Source of the DNA: CAVVSQ01 sp963848825
GTDB taxonomy: Bacteria > Planctomycetota > Planctomycetia > Gemmatales > Gemmataceae
Length of the DNA: 64,000 nucleotides
Direction of reading: 5' to 3'
Assembly: GCA_963848825.1 (NCBI GenBank)
Contig: CAWKFA010000015.1
Location: 1,054,001 to 1,118,000, forward strand
Part shown: positions 20,554 to 29,672 of the stretch, piece by piece
Layout of the letters: each line of letters begins with the position of its first letter
How positions within the stretch are numbered: position 1 is the stretch's first letter
Notes under the pieces: model-generated
Database searches by the model: none
What the model was told of the DNA's origin: nothing
What the model saw: the letters and a program-made list of their open reading frames with translations, nothing else
Translations under genes and position numbers: made by a program

Positions 20554-21168
20554 GTGGGATTTTATTCGGAGGTCATATTCCCTCGGCTTTGTGACCTCCT
20601 CATGCAGACCCCCTTTCTGGCGAAGCATCGTCAACGACTGCTTGCCGCGGCCTACGGCGAAGTTCTGGAGATCGGCTTCGGGACCGGGCTGAACTTGCCG
20701 TACTACCCCGCCCAGGTCCGAAGAATCACGACGGTCGATCCGAACGCCGGAATGCACCGGCTGGCACAGCGGCGAATCAGGCGGTCGAAGATCGAAGTTG
20801 ACCAGTGGGTTCTCAGCGGTGAGCGGCTCCCATTCGAGGACAATCAATTCGATTGCGCCGTTAGCACGTTTACCCTTTGCAGCATCAAGGACGTGAGCCA
20901 AGCCTTGAGCCAAGTGTGCCGGGTGCTGAAACCAGGCGGCAAGTTGCTGTTCCTCGAACACGGCCTCAGCCCGGAGCCAAGTGTGCAGAAGTGGCAGCGC
21001 CACCTGAACTGGCTGGAGATGCGCCTGGCCGATGGCTGTCACCTTGACCGGAACATGAAGGAGCTGGTCGCTGCTCAGCCGTTCTCTTCCGTCCAAGTTG
21101 AGGCATCCTACCTGGAAAGAACGCCCAAGACACACGGCTACCTTTACCAGGGCGTTGCCCTCAAGTGA
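20554..21168 (+). CDS. Class I SAM-dependent methyltransferase
   Basis: GTG at 20554 follows GGAGGGG and gives VGFYSEVIFPRLCDLLMQTP. Motif I is VLEIGFGTGLNLPYYP, an acidic residue follows in TTVDPNAGM, and the later motifs are LPFEDNQFDCAVSTFTLCSI and VLKPGGKLLFLEHG. This is the UbiE-like Methyltransf_11 pattern. The substrate is unknown. The position between the rhodanese fragment and arsR suggests a tie to sulfur or arsenic chemistry, but only location supports that; it has no ArsM-type cysteine triad. Confidence 0.75.
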   Translation: MGFYSEVIFPRLCDLLMQTPFLAKHRQRLLAAAYGEVLEIGFGTGLNLPYYPAQVRRITTVDPNAGMHRLAQRRIRRSKIEVDQWVLSGERLPFEDNQFDCAVSTFTLCSIKDVSQALSQVCRVLKPGGKLLFLEHGLSPEPSVQKWQRHLNWLEMRLADGCHLDRNMKELVAAQPFSSVQVEASYLERTPKTHGYLYQGVALK

Positions 21169-21347
21169 AAGGCACCAAACGCTGAGATGCCTCTGCGCTG
21201 CCCCTTGTCAAATTCCCATCTTGACTCAATCAGCAGCAGGGCATCAGCAGTCGCCTTCACCGGGAGCCATGGGGATCGACGGAACTAGCGAGGGCAATGA
21301 GATAGCTTCAGCATACCGCTCCCATCTTCGACCCCCGACCCGCCCCC

Positions 21348-21383
21348 TTGAACAAATCACAATTACACCGTATAGTGTATTAG
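21348..21383 (+). promoter_or_regulatory. ars promoter with ArsR-type operator
   Basis: A sigma-70-like promoter reads TTGAAC (21348-21353), a 17-base spacer, then TATAGT (21371-21376). Across the -10 box lies the inverted repeat TACAC-CGTATA-GTGTA (21364-21379). A palindrome overlapping the -10 element just before an ArsR-family gene is the usual arrangement for autorepression relieved by arsenite. Confidence 0.68.
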
Positions 21384-21409
21384 TGGATAATCGAGAGAAG
21401 TGGTGAGCA

Positions 21410-21799
21410 ATGAAACGAGTAAGAGCCGAAGACGGTTGCTGCACAAAACCGGCCCTGAAGGACCGCCCTCTATTGTCTCCGATCCAGGCCGGTGGGCTGG
21501 CGGCTGTGTTCAAGGTGTTGGCGAACGACACCCGCCTTCGTCTGTTGCACGCCTTGGTGCGGGCCGACGAACTGTGCGTGACTGACCTCGCCGCCTCGGT
21601 CGGGATGAAACCCCAAGCCGTGTCGAACCAGATTCAGCGACTCTCCGACCTGGGCATCCTGGCGTCACGTCGGGACGGCAACAACATCCACTACCGGCTT
21701 GTGGACCTCTGCGTGCGCTCCCTGCTGGACCAGGGGTTGTGTCTCATGGAAGAGGTCAGCGACCGGAGCCAGGGTCGCACAAGATCGGGTTGCGAGTGA
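21410..21799 (+). CDS. arsR: ArsR-family metalloregulator
   Basis: The winged helix-turn-helix is evident: FKVLANDTRLRLLHALVRAD, then ELCVTDLAASVGMKPQAVSN and the wing RRDGNNIHYRLVD. Candidate thiol ligands are the vicinal pair at residues 10-11 (DGCC), the cysteine of ELCVTDL, and two near the C-terminus (LCVRSLLDQGLC). The As(III)-binding CVC pair of E. coli ArsR is not present in that form, so this is a different ArsR subtype. It probably represses the arsC-arsM-acr3 genes downstream through the palindrome at 21364-21379. Confidence 0.82.
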   Translation: MKRVRAEDGCCTKPALKDRPLLSPIQAGGLAAVFKVLANDTRLRLLHALVRADELCVTDLAASVGMKPQAVSNQIQRLSDLGILASRRDGNNIHYRLVDLCVRSLLDQGLCLMEEVSDRSQGRTRSGCE

Positions 21800-21838
21800 C
21801 CTGACGGGGAAGCCGGGCCACTTGAAGGAGTTGTGTTC

Positions 21839-22225
21839 GTGAAAAAAGTCTTGTTCGTTTGCGTCGAGAACTCGAACCGCAGCCAGATGGCCGAGGCGTT
21901 CGCCCGCATCCACGGGGCCGGAAAAGTCGAGGCGTTCAGCGCCGGTTCTCGCCCTTCCGGTCGGGTGAACCCCAAGGCCGTCGAAGCCATGAAGGAACTC
22001 GGCTACGACCTGACCACGCATACGTCGAAGGGGTTGGACGCGTTCAACGGCAAGGAAGTCGAAGTTGCGGTCACGATGGGCTGTGGCGACGAATGCCCCC
22101 TGGTTCTCGCCAAGCATCGGCTGGACTGGAACATTCCCGACCCCAAGAACATGACACCGAAGCAATTTCGGGAAGTGCGGAATCTGATCGAAATGAAAGT
22201 CAAGGAACTGATCCAATCACTGTGA
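21839..22225 (+). CDS. arsC: Arsenate reductase, low-molecular-weight phosphatase type
   Basis: The catalytic P-loop is VCVENSNRSQMAEAF near the N-terminus (C-x5-R with Asn and Ser), as in thioredoxin-coupled ArsC and arsenate-reducing LMW phosphatases. The second cysteine region is MGCGDECPLV, and the D-P acid region is NIPDPKNMTPKQF. Two GTG starts are possible; 21839 lies eight bases after GAAGGAG whereas 21833 would be only two bases away, so I prefer 21839. It reduces arsenate to arsenite for export or methylation by the next genes. Confidence 0.88.
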   Translation: MKKVLFVCVENSNRSQMAEAFARIHGAGKVEAFSAGSRPSGRVNPKAVEAMKELGYDLTTHTSKGLDAFNGKEVEVAVTMGCGDECPLVLAKHRLDWNIPDPKNMTPKQFREVRNLIEMKVKELIQSL

Positions 22226-22238
22226 GACGGAGTACATC

Positions 22239-23123
22239 ATGTCAAAGGTTATCGAACAAGCGGTGAAGTCGAAGTACGGGGCCGTCGCGACGAGCGGCCT
22301 TTCCACTGAACATACCGGTGTCCGCGCCGTGGCCGAGGCGTTCGGCTATTCGCCCGAAGAACTGGCTTCCATCCCATCGCAGGCCAACATGGGGTTGTCC
22401 TGTGGCAACCCCACGGCGACCGCCAATCTTCGTCCCGGAGAAGTCGTGGTGGACCTCGGCTGCGGTGGTGGCCTCGACGTGTTCCTCGCAGCGGCGAAGG
22501 TGGGGCCAACCGGCAAGGCCATCGGCATCGACATGACCACCGAGATGCTGGAATTGGCACGCAAAAATGCCGCCAAGGGCAGGAACGGCCAACCGATCAC
22601 GAACGTCGAGTTCTATCAGGCGACCATCGACAAGCTGCCGCTGCCTGCCGGATCGGTGGACTGCGTGATAAGCAACTGCGTCATCAATCTGGCCTCTGAC
22701 AAACCCGCTGTCTTCCGGGAGATCGTCAGGGTGTTGAAGCCCGGTGGACGGCTGGCGGTCAGCGACATTGCCCTCAAGAAGCCGCTGCCCGCCGAGATCG
22801 GCCAGGACCTGATGGCCTACGTCGGCTGCATCGCTGGAGCCATCCCCATCGAAGATTACCGCAGGCAACTGAGCGAAGCGGGATTCGCCGCTGTAGAGGT
22901 CATCGACACCGGGGCCGACCTCAACGCCTACGCCAAAGTAGAAAACCAGGGCGGGTGCTGCCCGCCTGCGGCCTCCAGTCTCACCGTTGTCGAAACTGGA
23001 TGTTGTTCGACGCCAAGGCCCGATGACACGCTGCACGCCCGGCTGCTCGATCTGCTGACACGCTACAACGTGAACGACTACGCCGCCAGCGTGCGGGTCT
23101 TTGCAGTGAAGCCGCAAGCATAA
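22239..23123 (+). CDS. arsM: Arsenite S-adenosylmethionine methyltransferase
   Basis: The SAM-binding motif is VVDLGCGGGLDVFLAAAKVG. ArsM-specific features are SPEELASIPSQANMGLSCGN, ISNCVINL and YVGCIAGAI, which supply the three cysteines known to bind As(III) in the family. Additional cysteine pairs occur near the C-terminus (GGCCPP, TGCCST). The enzyme methylates arsenite to methylated, partly volatile products. It lies 13 bases after arsC and before acr3, in one operon. Length (294) is slightly above the minimal enzyme because of the C-terminal extension. Confidence 0.88.
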   Translation: MSKVIEQAVKSKYGAVATSGLSTEHTGVRAVAEAFGYSPEELASIPSQANMGLSCGNPTATANLRPGEVVVDLGCGGGLDVFLAAAKVGPTGKAIGIDMTTEMLELARKNAAKGRNGQPITNVEFYQATIDKLPLPAGSVDCVISNCVINLASDKPAVFREIVRVLKPGGRLAVSDIALKKPLPAEIGQDLMAYVGCIAGAIPIEDYRRQLSEAGFAAVEVIDTGADLNAYAKVENQGGCCPPAASSLTVVETGCCSTPRPDDTLHARLLDLLTRYNVNDYAASVRVFAVKPQA

Positions 23124-23217
23124 GGGCGTCTACGGATGTCGGCCTTGGAAAAAATGGTTTGCATGAATCAGTGCAACCTTTTGCCGAGGCGAGCGAAAGA
23201 CGAAGGGAGATGAGAAG

Positions 23218-24337
23218 ATGAGCAATGGACCCGCCAAACGCCTCACTTTCCTGGACCGTTACCTGACGCTATGGATTTTCCTGGCGATGGCGGCAGGAGT
23301 CGCCGTGGGCCGTTTTATTCCAGGGATCGAGCCGTGGATCAACGGCTTTCAGGTCGGCACGACGAACATCCCCATCGCCATCGGGCTGATCCTGATGATG
23401 TACCCGCCGCTGGCGAAGGTCCGCTACGAGGAGATGGGCGAGGTCTTCCGCAACTGGAAGATTCTCGGCCTGTCACTCGTGCAGAACTGGCTGATCGGCC
23501 CGATTCTGATGTTCGCCCTGGCAATCCTGTTTCTGCACAACTACCCGGAGTACATGGTCGGCCTGATCATGATCGGTCTGGCTCGCTGTATTGCGATGGT
23601 CATTGTCTGGAACGAACTGGCGAAGGGTGACAGCGAATACGCAGCCGGGTTGGTGGCTTTCAACAGCGTATTTCAGGTTTTGTTTTACAGCGTCTACGCC
23701 TGGGTGTTCATCACCGTCCTGCCGCCACTTTTCGGGCTTGCAAGGAAGCACGGTGCAGGTGAGCATCGGTGAAATCGCCTGGAGCGTCTTCATCTACCTT
23801 GGCATTCCGTTCCTGGCGGGAATGGCGACTCGGTTCGTACTGCTGAGAGCAAAAGGGCGAACGTGGTACGAGAAGCAGTTCATTCCGACGATCAGCCCGA
23901 TCACGCTGATCGCTTTGCTGTTCACGATTCTCGTCATGTTCAGCCTCAAGGGAAACCTCATTGTCCAGATTCCGCTGGACGTGCTGCGGATTGCCGTGCC
24001 GCTGCTGATCTACTTCGTCGTGATGTTCCTCGTGAGTTTCTGGATGGGCAGAAAGAGCGGGGCGGACTATTCCAAGACGACCACGATTGCGTTCACGGCG
24101 GCGAGCAACAATTTTGAGTTGGCGATTGCCGTGGCAGTGGCCGTCTTCGGAATCAATTCCGGTGTTGCCTTCGCCGCCGTCATCGGCCCTCTGGTCGAGG
24201 TTCCGGTGATGATCGGTCTGGTCAATGTGGCGCTCTATTTCCAGCGGCGCTATTTTGGCGGTGAAGTTACAGCGGACGAAAAGATGGCGGCGTCGACTCC
24301 TTCAACGTGTCCGACTTCGATAGGGACCAAGGAGTGA
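23218..24337 (+). CDS. acr3: ACR3-type arsenite efflux permease (one frame break)
   Basis: The N-terminal part (LDRYLTLWIFLAMAAGVAVG, MYPPLAKVRYEEMG, LGLSLVQNWLIGPILMFAL) and the C-terminal part (SVFIYLGIPFLAGMATRFVL, TAASNNFELAIAVAVAVFG) are in different frames joined near 23740, after VLPPLFGLQGS. Together they form about ten membrane helices, with the ACR3 cysteine in GLARCIAMVIVWN. ACR3 exports arsenite using the proton gradient. The break sits in otherwise perfectly conserved sequence and is probably a one-base error. After the stop, 24338-24490 holds nothing I can identify. Confidence 0.85.
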
Positions 24338-24490
24338 CCTCGTGTTCAAGTCACCTAGGGCGACCAGGACTTCATTGTGAAAGGATTATTCATTGTTAGC
24401 CCTCCGCTCCGCAGATTCTTCGGGTTGTTCGTGGCTGGCTGTAGGCCGTGCCTTCTGTCTCGAAGTGTCCAACTGACACTTACTGGTCAT

Positions 24491-24583
24491 TCAGGTCCGC
24501 ACGCCCAGCCGGGGCAGAATGACCAGCCAAAGTAGCAAGAAGGCGACAGCGAGAGCGGTCGGCAAGAGCCAATCCCAGGACAT
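24491..24583 (-). CDS. 30-residue single-span membrane peptide with LPRLGVRT tail
   Basis: The frame reads MSWDWLLPTALAVAFLLLWL then VILPRLGVRT, a single hydrophobic helix with a short basic C-terminus. AGAAGGAGG lies directly upstream, an excellent ribosome-binding site. A second gene at 31553-31639 encodes 28 residues with the same layout and the tail VLPRFGVQT, and the two share the bases GGCGTGC-[G/A]-GACCTGAATGA across the stop. Conservation plus strong translation signals at both sites argues for a real peptide. It follows the DUF2892 gene on the same strand and may be cotranscribed. The function is unknown. Confidence 0.72.
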   Translation of the reverse strand: MSWDWLLPTALAVAFLLLWLVILPRLGVRT

Positions 24584-24600
24584 ATTCGCCTCCTTCTGGC

Positions 24601-25013
24601 TTATCGCCGCATCGCCTCGACCGCTTCCCTTCCGCTCGCCCCGTCGTGGCGTTCGGAAGAGTCCAAATTGCCAAAAAATCGCCTCGCAGGGACTTCAGAG
24701 CGTATCGTTCGTAGTCGATCTCCGGCTGCGTGCGGAAGCCGAGGCGTCGAAAGATAGGCAGCGGAGGACACCACCCCTGGACGGCGTGCTGGAGCAGGAA
24801 CCCGGCGACGACGGCAGGGAAGATGAACCATTTCCGGTCCACCGTGGCTCCGAGGGTGAGGCCGATAAGCGAGGCAGTGGCAGCGTTCGCTTCGAGTGTG
24901 CGTCGATGTCCCATTCCTGTGCGAGTTCGGTCAAGCGGCGGTCGATGGCCGCAGGACCAGCGGCGGCGCACTGGGCGACTCGTTCCTCGGTGTGGCGGCG
25001 ATCCGCTCATTAA
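24601..25013 (-). CDS. DUF2892 (YgaP-type) membrane protein (frame breaks)
   Basis: The recognisable core is ASLIGLTLGATVDRKWFIFP, VVAGFLLQHAVQGWCPPLPI and RRLGFRTQPEIDYERYALK, the transmembrane DUF2892 domain also found at the end of YgaP-like rhodaneses. The preceding helical segment (AAIDRRLTELAQEWDIDAHS) is in another frame, joined near 24890. A further slip near the ATG at 25013 and one near 24660 are likely, the last giving a stop at 24601. No rhodanese domain is attached. Role unknown; DUF2892 proteins are often found near sulfur-transfer genes. Confidence 0.65.
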
Positions 25014-25057
25014 CTTGCTCGGCTTGTGCTGGGGTACACGCTCGACGGTCGAGGCGA

Positions 25058-25261
25058 CTACTCTTGCCCAACATCAAGGTCGTCCAATGCTTTATCTACT
25101 TCAGGATGGATTCCGCGAAGGTCTGTCCCGTCCATATCCCAGCCCTGAAAGAAGTCAATCAAGTCGCGCACGAAGTCGGAGCGGATATCTTCCTGGGGTA
25201 CATGTCGCTGAATCAATGGCCACATGTCGATGAACAACCGTGCTCCGCTTCGCCAACTCAT
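25058..25261 (-). CDS. Hypothetical small acidic protein
   Basis: The protein of about 67 residues starts at an ATG (MSWRSGARLFIDMWPLIQRH); a TTG two codons earlier is also possible. It continues with an acidic helix (DFVRDLIDFFQGWDMDGTDL) and ends DKALDDLDVGQE. It has no membrane span. The even distribution of hydrophobic positions suggests a folded helical protein. I recognise no family. The region 25268-25730 downstream on the plus strand has no supportable gene. Confidence 0.45.
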   Translation of the reverse strand: MSWRSGARLFIDMWPLIQRHVPQEDIRSDFVRDLIDFFQGWDMDGTDLRGIHPEVDKALDDLDVGQE

Positions 25262-25543
25262 ATTCAAGGCTCCTGACAGCTTTGGTTCAACACCTTTCCA
25301 CGCCCAATGTAACTGGCTGGCCTGTTATAGGCAATTTGCGATTCCCCTCACCCGTGGTCTTGTTCGACCGCGACTGTAAAAAGAGTAGGTGGTGGTCCCT
25401 CGTCGAAGTGGCCTCGAACGAGTTGTTGGAATCGAAAGAGTTCTCGAAAGAATGGATGTAAAAGCGTGGGAAAATGATGGGAATCATGGAAGCCATGTAA
25501 TTCATGGAGTGAGGCCTCGCCCAAGCCGTTCTTTTGAGGACTT

Positions 25544-25570
25544 CGTGTCTCACCGGGACCGTGAGACACG
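25544..25570. repeat. Perfect 10-bp inverted repeat
   Basis: CGTGTCTCAC, a seven-base loop and GTGAGACACG form a strong hairpin in a gene-free stretch. TGAGACACGG occurs at 25562-25571 and again at 25640-25649. No T-run follows, so an intrinsic terminator is unlikely; a protein-binding site or RNA element upstream of the oxidoreductase at 25731 is possible. Confidence 0.5.
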
Positions 25571-25730
25571 GGAAGAATCGGATTTTAAGTTATTATGGGC
25601 GTATGGGTTGCATGCGATTCCGTGCCTATGGGGCGCGCATGAGACACGGATCAATCCAGTGTAGGAAACGGCTTAGGCGGAGCTTTACTTCATGGAAGTC
25701 GCAACTCATTCGCACCTAAGGACGTAAGTC

Positions 25731-26757
25731 ATGATCAAAATCGGCCTCGTCGGCGTCGGTTTCATGGGCATGATCCACTACCTCGCCTCCTTGAAATTGC
25801 AGGGCGGCAAGGTTGTTGCGATATGCAGTCGGGACCAAAAGAAGTTGGCGGGGGACTGGCGCTCGATTCAGGGTAATTTCGGGCCGCGCGGTGAGATGAT
25901 GGACCTTGCGGGCATCAAGAAGTATGCCGACTTGGACAGCATGCTGGCCGACAAGGACATCGATCTGATCGATATTTGCAATCCGACCTACCTGCATAGG
26001 GACACTGCCCTCAAGGCGCTGCGGGCCGGCAAACATGTGCTCGTGGAAAAGCCGCTGGCGCTGGAGGCTGACGATGCCGATGTGCTTGGTCGAGGCGGCG
26101 CGAAAGGCGGGCCGATTGCTTATGGTTGCGCATGTGCTGCCGTTCTTTCCGGAGTTCGCCTTTGCTGCCCAGGTCATACGGGAGGGCCAATATGGCAAGT
26201 TTCTGGGCGGCCACTGCAAACGGGTGATCTCGAAGCCGGACTGGTCGAGTGACAGCGGCGATGCCGTCAAGACGGGCGGACCAGCCATCGATCTGCACAT
26301 TCACGATACGCATTTCATCCGGCTGCTTTGCGGCGTTCCCGGGCGGGTTTTTTCGACGGGAGTGCTGGTGGACAACGTGGTCTCCTACCTCACCACGCAA
26401 TATCTTTATGGCCCGGGCGGCCCGGTTGTTTCCTGTGCCAGCGGGGCTGTGGCGCAAAAAGGCCGGCCGTTCGTGCACGGCTACGAGTTCTATTTGGAAA
26501 AGGCCACTTTGGTTTTCGAGTCGGGCACTTGCCCGTTGACACTTTATGGCATCGACGGCGCCGCGCAGCAGGTCAAGCTCGCGGACGACAGCGACCCGAC
26601 TGCCCCTTTTACGCGCGAAATCCAGATGGCGGTCGACGGCGTTCAGAGTGGTCAAGAACCGGAACTGTTGTCGGGAAAACTGGCACGCGACGCCCTGGTA
26701 CTCTGTCACAAGGAATGTGAATCGGTAAGAACGGGCGCCGCGGTGGCTATTGCGTGA
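25731..26757 (+). CDS. Gfo/Idh/MocA-family NAD(P)-dependent oxidoreductase (one frame break)
   Basis: The N-terminal Rossmann fold starts MIKIGLVGVGFMGMIHYLAS (GxGxxG-like), followed by DIDLIDICNPTYLHRDTALK and GKHVLVEKPLALEADDAD, where the EKP lysine is the family's catalytic lysine. Near 26090 the frame changes to LVEAARKAGRLLMVAHVLPF, then GGPAIDLHIHDTHFIRLLCG, whose D...H..D..H pattern is the usual active-site segment. The length of about 340 residues is normal. Such enzymes oxidise or reduce sugars and inositols; the substrate is not evident here. Confidence 0.8.
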
Positions 26758-26795
26758 TCAGCCAGTACTTGATCAGCCAAGTCTCCTGGCTCAGA

Positions 26796-28095
26796 TCAAT
26801 AGCGGAAGATCACATCGGCCGTCAGGCGGAAGGCGTCCATGCGGCGGGCGTTGCCGCCCAGAATGTTGGCCTCGCCCACCAGGCCAAATTGCAGCGCTTC
26901 CGACACTTTATAGCGTAGGCCAAGGGCGAAAGTCAGTTCGTTGAACCCATGAACGCTGCTGGAACCGAAATGGAACAGGTCACGGCCCTCAAAGTTGATG
27001 GGTTCGCGCGAGCCATTGCCGGTGTAATTGGCGTAGTTGAACTCGATAAGCGGATAGATTTTCTTGAAATTGCCAACGTCATAATCCAGGTGAAAGCTGG
27101 CGTAAAAGAAGTCGCCGCGCAGAGCGCCGAGGCCGAGTGAGTAGCCGTCCGTGTTCATGAAATTAAAGCTGCCGAAGCTACTTCGTAAAAAGTTCTGGGC
27201 GATGCTGAAATAGGGAGTCAAGCCGAGCGTGTGGGTGTCCTGGAAGACGGTGCCGGTGCCGACCGGGACCTCAACGATCAAGCCGAAGGCCGCCACGGTG
27301 TTGCTGACATCATTGCGGATAAAGGTAACCTTCGGGCCCAGATGTAATTCCGAGAGACCCTGGTGTTTACTGAAGTCTCCCATGGGATTACGGGGGTCCA
27401 TGAACACCAGCCCCAACTCATCAACGGTCAAGGACAGCCATTCGGTGAAGGCGACGCTGGCCCGTGCTCCCAGGAAGAAGTTATTGCCGCCGGCAAATAT
27501 CGGGTTGGCGGAGGGCGTGTGCTGCCAGATGAAGAGGGGACGGACCTCGGTGAGTGTCGCGGGTCTTCGAAATAAAACGGATTGGAGACCGGCGAGGCGA
27601 ACACGTCGAATTTATGATCGCTCTGGAAGCGCGTGCCGGTGCCCCCCTTGGTCACGGACCCGGTCACATCTTCCCAGCAGCCCTTCGCGTGATCGCAGAA
27701 CTTGGACCAAAAGCCGCCGCCTGCTTTGGGTGTGTTGGCAACGCCACAGTTAAACCCTTCCTCGCCTGGGTTAGGGCCCCCATAGGGTGCAATCGGGCCG
27801 CCCATGCCGGGCGGCGGAGGTGGCGGCGGGGGCGGTGCTGGATCCGCCCCCTGGGCCCTCACGAAGATTCGTGGCGCCTTGGGCGTCAAAGGGGCATAGG
27901 CTGCATCGTCGTCATGCGCGGCTTCATGGGAGACTGCGCCAACGGCTCCGGCATGCCCAAGCTAATCGGCGTGCTGGTGCTGGTGCTTATCGTGGAACGC
28001 GGCGCCGCTGGCCGCCAGATTAAATCCTCTGCCCGGCTTGCGCCCGCCATCGTAAGGAGCGCCAAAGCCGCCATGCCTTGGATTTTTGCTTGCAT
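26796..28095 (-). CDS. Exported, probably outer-membrane, beta-rich protein (two frame breaks)
   Basis: A signal peptide begins MQAKIQGMAALALLTMAGAS and ends SRAED. After a frame slip at about 27888 comes a linker with eight or more consecutive prolines (ADPAPPPPPP) and then FQSDHKFDVFASPVSNPFYF. A second slip near 27530 leads to a strand-rich C-terminal half: LHLGPKVTFIRND, FGLIVEVPVGTGTVFQDTH, PLIEFNYANYTGNGSREP and a terminal LTADVIFRY with a final aromatic residue, typical of outer-membrane barrels. The length is about 430 residues. The passenger is unknown. The 340 bases upstream, 28096-28435, hold no supportable gene. Confidence 0.68.
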
Positions 28096-28435
28096 CCCTG
28101 CTACCTCCGGCCGAGTGACTCGCTTAAGTTTGCCTCAGAGCGTGACACCCAAGTTGCCGTAATCGTCACAACTTGTTAGCGACGGGCCCACCGCCAGGCG
28201 CTCGCTGTCTTCGGTTTCGGCCAATCTGCGTATCGTTGAATAGGGGTTCGCGAGAGCCCTGTCCCGTGCAGATTTGGCAGGGGGATCATAGCCGACAAAA
28301 CTGGCAAAAACGGCAATATAGCCATGGAAGGCTAGCGAGACAGGAGAAGCTGCGCAAAGATTTTGGGCGTTGCTTGACGGGGCGTAAAACATTCCAGGAC
28401 GTTGGTTGCGAGCCCGCGTTTTATGGCTCGTTAGA

Positions 28436-28508
28436 GCGTTCGGAGAAAAAGGGCAGACCCCCTCGAAGTGATCAGGCTATCGAGGGGGTCGCTTCTTTTT
28501 CCGAACGC
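28436..28508. terminator. Long imperfect inverted repeat, probable bidirectional terminator
   Basis: The arms begin GCGTTCGGA and end TCCGAACGC, with an inner perfect 11-bp stem GACCCCCTCGA / TCGAGGGGGTC around a 13-base loop and T-rich tracts on both sides. It begins four bases after the stop of the fumarylacetoacetase-family gene on the minus strand, so it most simply ends that transcript. The structure is unusually long for a plain terminator. Confidence 0.7.
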
Positions 28509-28511
28509 ATC

Positions 28512-29366
28512 TTAGCGATGCTTTACCGTGTTGGTAAGGCGGCCAATGCCAGCTATATCGATATGAACCTCGTCTGCAACCGCCAGGGTGAAATCGTCGG
28601 GAGGGACAATGCCCGTGCCCGTAAGGAGCACGACGCCATGCGGAAACGATGTTTCCTTGCCAAGCCACGAGATCAAATCTTCAAAGGTCCGGGCCATTTT
28701 ATCCAGGCTCGTCGTCCCCTTAAAAACATTTTTACCGGCCCGGTTAATTTGTAAATCAATCGTCACTTGCGGCAGCGGCGGCATGTCCTCCACAAGCGTG
28801 ATTACCGGCCCCAGGGCGCAGGCGCGGTCATAAAACTTCGCTTGCGGCAAGTAAAGCGGGTTCTCCCCTTCAATATCACGAGAACTCATGTCGTTACCGA
28901 TGGTGAAGCCGACCAGCTTCAGTTGCGGCGAAATTACCAGGGCCAGCTCCGGCTCAGGCACGTTCCAGTGGCTATCGCGGCGAATGTGGACATGCTCGCC
29001 GGGACCGGCAACGCGATAGTGCGGGGCCTTGAAAAACAGCTCCGGCCGCGGCGCCGTATAGACCTTGTCGTAAAACTGGGCCGCACCCACGGACTCGCGT
29101 TCCCGAGCTTCTTGACTCCGCTTGTAGGTGACCCCTGCCGCCCAGACCTCCTGTTCATCGATGGGGGCCAGCAGCTTGAGCTCCTTGAGAGCCAGTTTGG
29201 GGCTATTCTCCGGAAGGTAGTCGAGGGCGGCGACGCGCGGGTTGGCCGCATGGAGGATATCGCTCAGCGAACCGTGCGAATCCAGGGTAAGCAGACGTAC
29301 GTAATCATCCGCCAGGATGCCGACACGCAATTCCCCGTCAGCAAGGGATATTTTGCAAAGCTGCAT
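28512..29366 (-). CDS. Fumarylacetoacetate hydrolase-family protein
   Basis: The 284-residue protein has the FAH fold: an N-terminal domain (LCKISLADGELRVGILADD), the entry EVWAAGVTYKRSQEARE, and metal-site blocks VPEPELALVISPQLKLVGFT (ExE), GNDMSSRDIEGENPLYLPQA and AKFYDRACALGPVI. The C-terminus GVVLLTGTGIVPPDDFTLAV is also diagnostic. Members cleave or dehydrate 2-keto acids; the form with long GENPLYLPQAK resembles 2-keto-3-deoxy-sugar-acid dehydratases, which would fit the sugar-type oxidoreductase at 25731, but specificity is an inference. Confidence 0.85.
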   Translation of the reverse strand: MQLCKISLADGELRVGILADDYVRLLTLDSHGSLSDILHAANPRVAALDYLPENSPKLALKELKLLAPIDEQEVWAAGVTYKRSQEARERESVGAAQFYDKVYTAPRPELFFKAPHYRVAGPGEHVHIRRDSHWNVPEPELALVISPQLKLVGFTIGNDMSSRDIEGENPLYLPQAKFYDRACALGPVITLVEDMPPLPQVTIDLQINRAGKNVFKGTTSLDKMARTFEDLISWLGKETSFPHGVVLLTGTGIVPPDDFTLAVADEVHIDIAGIGRLTNTVKHR

Positions 29367-29672
29367 TTTGAAGCTCCAGGGGCCTCGACGACCCAGGTTG
29401 GGCCGGCGGCGGGCCAGTGAATTTTTATGGCAGCGCGTAAAATCATCAAGCCCACGAGGAAAACCTCATGGGCTTGACAATGACGGGGTGTATAAATGGG
29501 CCGCCGACAATCCCCTCACTGCCGCACGGCCCCGAGGTCCTCTTCTTCTCCCCAAAAGTTGAGGACAAGGCAAACTTAGGTCACGCTTGCCCAAAAGGCA
29601 AACGCCCGGCGTGAAGAAAGAGAATTTATCGTTTTCGTGGTGGTTTTTAACAGGACTGGCCCCAAGAAAGGC

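Noticed and set aside
25389..25664. 91-codon frame in the 25.3-25.7 kb gap
   Set aside because: It contains the hairpin and direct repeats and has no start signal, so non-coding is more likely.
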